Assembly (NCBI GenBank): GCA_017429325.1
Contig: JAFRPC010000050.1
Location: 1 to 56,123, forward strand
DNA from: Oscillospiraceae bacterium
GTDB lineage: Bacteria > Bacillota > Clostridia > Oscillospirales > Oscillospiraceae
Length of the DNA: 56,123 nt
Direction of reading: 5' to 3'
Within the stretch, counting starts at the first letter, position 1. The number at the start of each line of letters is the position of its first letter. Positions 49,655 through 56,123 of this stretch are shown in pieces. The translations under genes were made by a program, and so were the position numbers. The notes beneath the pieces were generated by a model that ran no database searches, was not told the DNA's origin, and saw only the letters and a program-made list of their open reading frames with translations.

Positions 49655-52117
49655 TCAGGGAATATCTTTTGTATCCGCTTCTGTTGGGATCCGTTTCTTG
49701 ACTGCCGCGTCGATGAGCAGTCGATAGTTCTCGCCGAAATCTGCCACGGTAGAATAGACCTTCTTATCGTCCTCGCTGATTGCGCCGTCCAGGAAGGTGC
49801 TCTTATCCGGCGCAGTGGCCTGGAGATAATACCCGATGACCTGTGTGGTGTCAAACGTCAGCGTTACGGTTTCATCTGTAAAGGTGGTATGGACGCCTTC
49901 CAGGTCGGAATTGCCGTGCTCGTCACGCCCTCTGAACAAGAGGAAGCCTCCGTTGGATTTCGCGTGTTTTTCAAAGGTTTCCCGCGTCTTTTCGTCGATG
50001 GTCTCCTGGTACTTGAATTTGATTTGCATATTTCGGGCCAGCACCATGGAAACCGGATAGCAGGGGAATATCTTATTCTGCATCTCCAAAAAGCGCTTAT
50101 CATTGAAACCTGCGGCAGTAATGTCACTGGAAGGCGAAATCAAAGTCTCGCTGAGCCGGAACATGTCTCCGGTCAGGGAAAAAATGCCGGGGTTGAACCA
50201 ATCCCGGTTGATTCCGATTTTTGCCACATTCATACTGACCTGAACGGTACATTTTTTGTTCAGCAGGGAAGAGGAAATCTTGCTCTCTGCCGCGCTGAGT
50301 TTCCGCGAACGGTTTCCATTGAAGAGAAACATAGAACCGGAGGAGATCATGCTGGCAGAGGTTGTGTAATCCGTCTTCACATCCAGAGAAGCTGCGTCTG
50401 TTTCAAATTCAACCTTCGTAAAACCTTTGGGCGTACTGGGAGAAACAATATCGTTTTGAAGGATATCTTCATCCATATTATCATGGATGGCAGTGGAAAT
50501 AATGAGCTGTTGGTGCAGATACGTGATCTCTTCATTCAGCGCGTCTATCTCGTTCTTCAACGGTTTGATAAGCGCAGGGTAGGAAGACTTTTTGGTCTCC
50601 TTCGCTTCTTTTTCTTCCACAAGCCGAATCAGCAGCGTTGTCAGCTCGTAAGACTGCTCCAAATACATGTCATGTGCATCCAGGTAGTTCCTGCTGACGC
50701 TGTTCAAATCTTTGTAGATGCTTTTGATGTCCTTTTCCGCTTTGGACCCGGCTTCCACGACAGAGGGGAAGGAGGTGATCAGCTTATCCAGCATTCTGTC
50801 GGTGAGCTGAATTTTCGATTTGGAGCGAATCTCCAAAATAGGGATAACGACTTTCGGAGTCAGCTTTGCATCGAAGGTCTTCAATGTCAGGTGTTCTACT
50901 TCGGTTTTATACTTCAGCACACTGCTCATCAAAGGCTTCAGCTTGGTGGAACCCAAATCGTTCCCGATGGTTTTGCAGATGTCGTAGATGCCGGAATAGA
51001 GAAAAATCCTACGCAGAGAGAGGCGCTGGAGCTTTTCAATGATTTTTTCGGGGCTGTCCATCAGCTCAGCGGAGGTAAAGGAAGTCCCGATCATCTCAAA
51101 CCAGTTCTTGGGCTCAAAACTCACTGGGTAAATATACCCGCCTGTGGGAGTCAGCTTTCTATAGTTGTAGAGGGTCTGCCTGGCCTCCTGGAGTTCTGCA
51201 CCGGAGCCGCTGTCCAAAATGCCCTCAAGAATCTTCATATCGTTGGGCGAGAACACGGCGAGCACCTTGGATTTCTTTTCGTTGATTTCATCCAGAAAGT
51301 CCTCGGCGTTGTCCTCGTACCACTCCATAAAGGCGTTTTCGTAGTCCTCCTTCAGGGGATACTGCTCTCTCAGAGCCATTTTCGTTTCCGTCAGCAGCTT
51401 TTTCCATTTGTAGATTTCATTCGTGTATTCTTCATACAGGCGGAAATAGACCTCCTGAAGGGTATAGCCATTCTCCACGCCGTCGCCAAAATCGTAGGGA
51501 TAGGGAGAAATCAAAAGTTTGCGCAGCTTGTTCTTGTGGAGGGCCAAGCGTTTGTTCACCTTGGGCGTCAGCATATCCAGCGCCATTTTATATTGGTATG
51601 CGAGATTTCTGCCGTTGTCCGAATTGGTCATCGTGCAGGGGTCAAACATCTTATTGGCAAGCTGGCATTCGTTGGCCTCAATGACGGGACCTTTGATTTC
51701 CTTGTTTACATCATAGCTGAAATCCTCCGCCCGGAGAATGATTCCCGGAATCAGCAGGCAGAGAAATTGATTGTATCCGTTTCCGCCGATTTTGGAGTCG
51801 ATCTCATCGTACACCTGGGAGGAAAAGGCCTTGGTCTTTTTGGTTGTTGTTTCTTTTTTCAGCTCATCCTTAAGTCCCAGCGGGAGCCTTTCAAAGATTG
51901 GAACGGCGGTTGTTGTACTTCCTGTTTCTGTGGCTGTGGAAACGCCCAGTCCACTCTCTTCCGATTCTTTTTTCTCTTTGATCATCAGAACCATGTATGC
52001 AATCTTCTGGATCAGATCCAGACGCTGTGCCTCCAGCTCTTTTGTCAAAAGGGTTTCCTTAATCGGTTTTTTCCCGCTTCCGGATTTTGCGTTATTCTTT
52101 TTTTTCTGACCGGCCAT
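49655..52117 (-). CDS. Large protein of unknown family, paralogue A
   Basis: 820 residues with no recognised family. The N-terminus is Lys-rich, then an acidic Ser/Thr linker to about 75. Blocks shared with the upstream gene are LLIPGIILRAEDFSYD (121-136), GPVIEANECQLANKMFDPC (143-161), LTPKVN...KNKLRKLLISPYPYDF (183-210), NDMKILEGILDSGSGAELQEAR (292-313), LTPTGGYIYPVSFEPKNWFE (322-341), MNVAKIGINRDWFNPGIF (628-645), FPCYPVSMVLARN (683-695) and VIGYYLQATAPDKS near 765-780. A helical, probably coiled-coil section covers about 455-545. No signal peptide or clear membrane span is seen. ATG 52117 follows AGGAGC. Base composition is AT-richer than in flanking genes. Function unknown. Confidence 0.85.
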   Translation of the reverse strand: MAGQKKKNNAKSGSGKKPIKETLLTKELEAQRLDLIQKIAYMVLMIKEKKESEESGLGVSTATETGSTTTAVPIFERLPLGLKDELKKETTTKKTKAFSSQVYDEIDSKIGGNGYNQFLCLLIPGIILRAEDFSYDVNKEIKGPVIEANECQLANKMFDPCTMTNSDNGRNLAYQYKMALDMLTPKVNKRLALHKNKLRKLLISPYPYDFGDGVENGYTLQEVYFRLYEEYTNEIYKWKKLLTETKMALREQYPLKEDYENAFMEWYEDNAEDFLDEINEKKSKVLAVFSPNDMKILEGILDSGSGAELQEARQTLYNYRKLTPTGGYIYPVSFEPKNWFEMIGTSFTSAELMDSPEKIIEKLQRLSLRRIFLYSGIYDICKTIGNDLGSTKLKPLMSSVLKYKTEVEHLTLKTFDAKLTPKVVIPILEIRSKSKIQLTDRMLDKLITSFPSVVEAGSKAEKDIKSIYKDLNSVSRNYLDAHDMYLEQSYELTTLLIRLVEEKEAKETKKSSYPALIKPLKNEIDALNEEITYLHQQLIISTAIHDNMDEDILQNDIVSPSTPKGFTKVEFETDAASLDVKTDYTTSASMISSGSMFLFNGNRSRKLSAAESKISSSLLNKKCTVQVSMNVAKIGINRDWFNPGIFSLTGDMFRLSETLISPSSDITAAGFNDKRFLEMQNKIFPCYPVSMVLARNMQIKFKYQETIDEKTRETFEKHAKSNGGFLLFRGRDEHGNSDLEGVHTTFTDETVTLTFDTTQVIGYYLQATAPDKSTFLDGAISEDDKKVYSTVADFGENYRLLIDAAVKKRIPTEADTKDIP

Positions 52118-52212
52118 GTTTCCAGCTCCTGTTACTGTGATAAATTGGTTTCTTTCCAGGCGCATGGGAGTTCAGGATCCCTTGCGCCTGGCAGAATCGC
52201 AGGAAAGCACGT

Positions 52213-54423
52213 TTATTGGCTCTCCAGCTCCTTCATCTTCTTCTTGATAACAGTCATATACTCTTCAACGTACTTACGGATGTTAACAATATCTTTCTTG
52301 TTATCATCCGTCTCGGAATTATAGGGTAAACTCTTGTCTTCCGGCGTATTCTCCAGATAGTATCCAATGATTTGAGGTGTCGGAATCTTAATAATTATAG
52401 ACATGTATTCCTTCCCACTATCATTCTGGTTTGTCGTTGAAGTCGTTTTGCTGCCGCTGCCGGAATTGTAGAACACATAGCTCTTTGCGGTGGAGGCCTC
52501 TTTCACGGCTTCATGAACCTTGGAAAAGTAACTCTCTGCCATGACATTTAGCTTGATTGTGACATCCCTCGCCAGCAGCATCGCAACCGGGAAACAGGGG
52601 AAAATATAGTCATCTGCATTAAAGTTTTTCGCGTCAAATTGAGAGGAGATCCGTTTTGTTGTCAGATGATACATATCGTCAGAGAGTACAAAGACGCCCG
52701 GGTTGAACCATTCGCGCTCAATACCAATCTTGGCGATATTCATCGCAATCTCAATCGTTGCATTTTCGGACTCACAAAGAGATTCAAAGTCAGTCTTTGT
52801 TTCTGTATTCGTGGTTTTCTTCTTGAAAATCCAGAAGCCCTTTGACTTCGTGTTCGTAGAAACGGTGATATCCTCTTTGGAAAAATCATGGGATTCGCCC
52901 TGTTCATGCTTGATATAGAAGAAGGAGTAGCCCTCCGGTGTAATTCGAGAAGAAATATCTTCATTCGTACTCATGCACTGCGCATAAACCGCGCTTGTGC
53001 TGATTTCCTCGATTTGGGCTTCAATTTCATCGAGCTCCGCCTGCAATGCGTCTCGTGTCCTGGAAAGGTTTTTGTTGTTGCTGATTTTTGCTGATTTTGC
53101 CAGCGCGGAAGTATATGTTTTAATCGCCTTATTGAGGGCATCGGCTTTATCTGAAACGGTTGTACCTTGATCTTGGATGTTTTTAATCAGGGTCGTTTTA
53201 TCTTCGCTGATAATATAGGGCTTTACGACGGAACTGATGATCTCACTTCTCCCTGCGCTTGACGGAAGAAGGCATATGCCGGTAATCATGCCCGCCAGGG
53301 TCTTTGTGAAATTCGCAAACGCAGTGGTCCCTGCCGATTCCATATTTTTGAAGGCTTTGTCATATTCGGTATTTGCCTGAGCCAAAGCTGTAGCTGCTGC
53401 TTTCACATCATTGTCATCCGGAACGAGCCCTTTCATTGCATCCAGCTTGGCAGAGACAGAGCGTTTTCTCTTCAAGAGGTTGGACATCTTCTCAAACAGT
53501 ACCGTCGGGGAGTCGAGCAGATCGATGCCCTCCTTGAAGCCGGCCTTATACTTTTCTGAAGTATCCAGCAGTTCAAACCAGTTGGTGGGGTTAAACTTTA
53601 CGGGGTAGATATAGCCGCCGTCCGGTGTGAGTTTCCGAAGATTCCGCATGGTGGCCCTGGCCTCCTGGAGCTCCGCGCCGCTGCCGCTGTCCAGGATGCC
53701 TTCGATGATCTTCATGTCATTTTCGGAAAACACCGAAAGCAGGGTTGACATCTTCTGGTTGACTGCATTCAGGGACGAATATGCATTGTCTTCATACCAT
53801 TGTAAATAATCATTATTGATTTTTGTGTTGATTCTTTTGAGTTCTTCTTGGTTATTGGTTGCTTCCGCAGCATTCTTTTGCGCCTCATACTTCTTGTTGA
53901 ATTCTTCTCTTTTACTGCTCTGAAGTTTGCTCCATGCTTCAAGTGTCTTTACATAGTCATCATAAAGGCGGAAGAACACCTCCTGGAAGGTGTTGATTTC
54001 TGTGTCGGATTCCAGGTTGAACTTATACGGATATTTGGATAATAACAGGTCGCGCAGCTCGTTTTTGGATTTCGCGATTTCGAAATTCAGCTTTGGCGTC
54101 AGGGCATCCAGCGCAGATTTGTACTGATGCGGCAGCATCCGACCGTTGTCGGCGCCGCAAATAGAGCAGGGGTCATAGAGCTTGTTGGCAAGCCTGGATT
54201 CATTTGCTTCCACGGTGGGACCTTTGTCTGCGTGGTTTTTATAGTCATATTCAAAGTCTTCCATGGTGAGAGCAATACCGGGCAGCAGAAGAATCAACTT
54301 CTGATTGGGGTTATCGCCGCCGATGACATTGTTGACTTTCTTGTGAAATTGATACGTAAAGTCCTTTTGTTGGTCATTCAATTTGAGAACATCTTTCTTC
54401 TCATATTCGGTGTTTTCAGGCAT
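52213..54423 (-). CDS. Large protein of unknown family, paralogue B
   Basis: 736 residues, same architecture as the downstream 820-residue protein: LLLPGIALTMEDFEYD (45-60), GPTVEANESRLANKLYDPC (68-86), ADNGRMLPHQYKSALDALTPKLN (91-113), NDMKIIEGILDSGSGAELQEAR (235-256), LTPDGGYIYPVKFNPTNWFE (265-284), MNIAKIGIEREWFNPGVF (561-578), FPCFPVAMLLARDVTIKL (608-625) and PQIIGYYLENTPEDK near 684-699. Helical stretches lie near 155-225 and 405-475. A mildly hydrophobic run, TTAFANFTKTLAGMITGICLL (366-386), is absent from paralogue A. AAGGAG precedes the ATG. The two genes are 95 bp apart and surely one transcription unit. Function unknown; a heteromeric pair is plausible. Confidence 0.87.
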   Translation of the reverse strand: MPENTEYEKKDVLKLNDQQKDFTYQFHKKVNNVIGGDNPNQKLILLLPGIALTMEDFEYDYKNHADKGPTVEANESRLANKLYDPCSICGADNGRMLPHQYKSALDALTPKLNFEIAKSKNELRDLLLSKYPYKFNLESDTEINTFQEVFFRLYDDYVKTLEAWSKLQSSKREEFNKKYEAQKNAAEATNNQEELKRINTKINNDYLQWYEDNAYSSLNAVNQKMSTLLSVFSENDMKIIEGILDSGSGAELQEARATMRNLRKLTPDGGYIYPVKFNPTNWFELLDTSEKYKAGFKEGIDLLDSPTVLFEKMSNLLKRKRSVSAKLDAMKGLVPDDNDVKAAATALAQANTEYDKAFKNMESAGTTAFANFTKTLAGMITGICLLPSSAGRSEIISSVVKPYIISEDKTTLIKNIQDQGTTVSDKADALNKAIKTYTSALAKSAKISNNKNLSRTRDALQAELDEIEAQIEEISTSAVYAQCMSTNEDISSRITPEGYSFFYIKHEQGESHDFSKEDITVSTNTKSKGFWIFKKKTTNTETKTDFESLCESENATIEIAMNIAKIGIEREWFNPGVFVLSDDMYHLTTKRISSQFDAKNFNADDYIFPCFPVAMLLARDVTIKLNVMAESYFSKVHEAVKEASTAKSYVFYNSGSGSKTTSTTNQNDSGKEYMSIIIKIPTPQIIGYYLENTPEDKSLPYNSETDDNKKDIVNIRKYVEEYMTVIKKKMKELESQ

Positions 54424-54647
54424 AATATCTCTCCTTTATGTGATAGTTTTGGATGTGTTTGATATCGTCATACAACAATCGCCGCACCTGAACTGCCAAT
54501 AGAACCGCTGAATCCTCACATCCTTTCTGTTTATTTTTTACTTGCTTCCCGCTGTCCGCGGTTCGGACTGCTCCTTGTCAGGCAGGAAGAATCGCTGCGC
54601 CATTTGCAATCGCAAAACCAAGACTACAATGGACTACTATCAATATA

Positions 54648-55115
54648 TCACAAAATACAAGAATTGTAAATAATATAATCGGATATATTGCACAAAATTC
54701 TGAAAACATCATCCGATTCAGAGTTTTTTTTCAGGAAGTAAATAATGCGATTGGCTTCCTGAAATCCCATTGCAAGATGGAAGTTCAGACTGTCACGGTT
54801 TTCGAGCTCGCAATCGCTGGCAAACTCCGTGCAGTGCTTTTCCTTCGACCATTTTTCACAGCTTTGCAGAAGCTCTCTTGCATAGCCGTGATGCCGGTAG
54901 GCTTCCAGAATGAAAATCCCTTCCAAGTAACCGACCGGCGAGGTCTCGGTCCCTTCCACATAATCTCTCCGCAACTGACATTGTGCAAATCCAATGGGGG
55001 TTTCCCCCACATATTTGATAAAACAGACCGAATCCTCCGCTTCTGTCAGCTTTTCAAATTCCTCCTGAAAACTGCTTAAGCTGTGCTCCTGCCACAGGTA
55101 TCTTTCACAGAGCAA
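54648..55115 (-). pseudogene. 5'-truncated GNAT acetyltransferase, AAC(6')-like
   Basis: The reading frame encodes most of an aminoglycoside 6'-N-acetyltransferase-like GNAT protein: RRDYVEGTETSPVGYLEGIFIL, the acetyl-CoA loop YRHHGYARELLQ, then CTEFASDCELENRDSLNFHLAMGFQEANRIIYFLKK. Related enzymes begin about 15 residues earlier. Here the frame reaches a stop (TAG, 55125-55127) inside a terminator hairpin, leaving only a TTG at 55115 whose sequence is part of that hairpin. No promoter is seen and a gene-sized tail continues past the usual C-terminus. Probably a truncated remnant; weak translation from TTG cannot be excluded. Confidence 0.65.
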
Positions 55116-55140
55116 AAAGACGCCCTAAGGCGTCTTTTTG
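55113..55140. terminator. Bidirectional terminator hairpin
   Basis: A perfect 11-bp stem, AAAAAGACGCC (55114-55124) and GGCGTCTTTTT (55129-55139), with loop CTAA. It ends the flavodoxin-family gene and abuts the truncated acetyltransferase frame. Between it and 55244 only a short direct repeat (GAACAAACGTA, near 55152 and 55183) is seen. Confidence 0.88.
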
Positions 55141-55243
55141 CTGTGTAAGAAGGAACAAACGTACACTTTCCGATGGGAGAAAGAACAAACGTAACGTCTG
55201 CCGCCTCGACAAACGGGATTCTATTGATCTTTCTTTCCTTTGC

Positions 55244-55963
55244 TTATTGCTTCCACGGTCTTTGCGCGTCGGTCCATCCGTTGTGATTCCAATACCGATA
55301 GTCTGTATATTCGGGATCCTGCTTACCGAGGTTCTTCTGCAGCATTCTCACCATATAGAATTTCATTTTTGTGATAAATCCCGTGCGAGCGGGTCTTGTG
55401 AAATCGAATTTGCACGTTTGCTTTGCGATCCGAACGAGTCTCTCCGACATCTCCGTTTTTTTCTTTTCGGGAATCTTATCCCATACGACTTCGCTCATCA
55501 GCTTGAAGCTGCACGCCTTGATCTTGCTGATCCCCCACCATGAAAGGCTGTCCCTAATATCCTTTGCTGCCGACTTTCCGCCGGCACCGAGGCACTGCGT
55601 GATGATCACGGCGCGTTTGCCGAACATCTCCTTTGCGGGACGGTGCGGCATCCACCTGTATCCGAAATGATCCAGCATCGTTTTCATGGCGCCTGTCGCG
55701 TGGAAAACATACGCGGGCGAGGCGAAAACAAGAAGATCGGCGGCAAGCATCGCTTTTTCTATCTTCTGAACATACTCCGCATCCTTGCACAGATGCTCGT
55801 CCTTCAGAAAGCAAACGGTGCAGCCCGCGCAGAAGTTGGGGCAGTCGCGCGGAAGATAAAACTCCGTTATCTCGGCGTCCTCTCTGAACTGATCGAGGAA
55901 TATCTCTTTCAGGTGATATGTAACGCCTCGTTTTTCGGTACCGTTTACAACCGTTATTCTCAT
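55244..55963 (-). CDS. Flavodoxin-family NAD(P)H-dependent oxidoreductase, iron-sulfur-flavoprotein type
   Basis: 239 residues. The FMN phosphate loop is in VNGTEKRGVTYHL, and the family cysteine motif is CPNFCAGCTVCFLKDEHLC near residues 41-59, which in iron-sulfur flavoproteins can hold a 4Fe-4S cluster. FASPAYVFHATGAMKTMLDHFGYRW is the second flavin-binding block. The C-terminal 60 residues are basic and aromatic. It may reduce quinones, nitro compounds or similar electrophiles. ATG 55963 follows GGAGG. A small palindrome, CCAGATTCTGG (55980-55990), lies upstream and could be an operator. Confidence 0.88.
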   Translation of the reverse strand: MRITVVNGTEKRGVTYHLKEIFLDQFREDAEITEFYLPRDCPNFCAGCTVCFLKDEHLCKDAEYVQKIEKAMLAADLLVFASPAYVFHATGAMKTMLDHFGYRWMPHRPAKEMFGKRAVIITQCLGAGGKSAAKDIRDSLSWWGISKIKACSFKLMSEVVWDKIPEKKKTEMSERLVRIAKQTCKFDFTRPARTGFITKMKFYMVRMLQKNLGKQDPEYTDYRYWNHNGWTDAQRPWKQ

Positions 55964-56095
55964 TTTTACCTCCACAAATCCAGATTCTGGTTATCGGTTT
56001 TAATCAGCAAAATACAAGATATAGGTTAATGTGCCTTTTATGGGACATCGGCCATGGTATACTTGGTGCATAGAGAACGAAAGGCGGCGTGAGCT

Positions 56096-56123
56096 ATGCA
56101 CCACAAGAAAGAATTGAGTCTGA
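56096..56123 (+). CDS. Start of a plus-strand gene cut by the window end
   Basis: ATG 56096 opens MHHKKELSL and runs off the window. AAGGCGGCG lies upstream at a reasonable distance, and a TATACT at 56058-56063 could be a -10 element, with a poor -35. It is divergent from the flavodoxin-family gene, so a regulator is possible, but nothing can be identified from nine codons. Confidence 0.4.

Noticed and set aside
49889-52324. An 811-residue plus-strand frame opposite paralogue A.
   Set aside because: No Shine-Dalgarno, promoter or motif; the minus-strand gene has good start signals and conserved paralogous blocks.
54424-54647. Possible small gene or regulatory RNA between the truncated acetyltransferase and paralogue B.
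   Set aside because: No frame with a start signal, no stable hairpin with U tract and no well-spaced promoter pair found by eye.

Overview
The window looks like chromosome of an anaerobic, Gram-positive, GC-rich member of Clostridia (Oscillospiraceae/Ruminococcaceae-like). This rests on pyruvate:ferredoxin oxidoreductase, the [FeFe]-hydrogenase maturases HydE/HydF/HydG, a four-subunit 2-oxoacid:ferredoxin oxidoreductase, CDP-glycerol/LicD-type polymer genes, consensus sigma-A promoters and strong Shine-Dalgarno sites. No species is claimed. I saw no tRNA, rRNA, CRISPR array, transposase or integrase.

Layout: 1-450 intergenic hairpin repeats; 457-3978 nifJ (-); 4.1-4.6 kb repeat mosaic; 4.7-10.0 kb a plus-strand housekeeping run (membrane protein, WecG/TagA-type glycosyltransferase, tmk, DJ-1, mltG, U32/TrhP-like); 10.1-21.3 kb a plus-strand surface-polysaccharide operon (initiating sugar transferase, SDR, four GT4 enzymes, polymerase, LicD, flippase, CDP-glycerol phosphotransferase) ended by a strong terminator; 21.4-22.6 kb a convergent nucleotidyltransferase-like gene; 22.7-32.0 kb plus-strand genes for dipeptidase, MATE, ABC exporter, amino-sugar kinase, nagA and a NitT/TauT-type ABC importer; 32.1-36.3 kb hydF, hydG, hydE and a TM1266-type regulator (-), with their own promoter and a leader RNA; 36.5-42.6 kb tcdA, a repeat-bearing lipoprotein, a membrane protein, DUF58, MoxR and an ECF S component (-); 42.7-49.5 kb ilvE, a GntR regulator, a CoA transferase, a 2-oxoacid oxidoreductase (gamma, beta, alpha, delta) and a P-loop NTPase (-); 49.6-54.4 kb two large tandem paralogues of unknown function in AT-richer DNA; 54.6-56.1 kb a truncated AAC(6')-like acetyltransferase, a flavodoxin-family protein and the first codons of a plus-strand gene.

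The metabolic theme is ferredoxin-linked fermentation. NifJ and the VOR/KOR-type enzyme reduce ferredoxin, and the maturases build the H-cluster of an [FeFe] hydrogenase whose structural gene is not in the window. ilvE, the 2-oxoacid oxidoreductase, the CoA transferase and the FadR-type regulator fit a branched-chain 2-oxoacid fermentation unit. A TTGTCAGACAA palindrome just downstream of a consensus promoter at the operon head is the likely operator.

Two things stand out. First, a mosaic of short hairpin-forming repeats bounded by GTAGGG/CCCTAC or GTCATTNNGAG/AATCC recurs between genes. One composite copy has entered hydF in frame, exactly between the G4 and G5 GTPase motifs. Second, the tandem 820- and 736-residue paralogues at 49.6-54.4 kb share long conserved blocks, match no family I recognise, and are the best candidate for an undescribed system.
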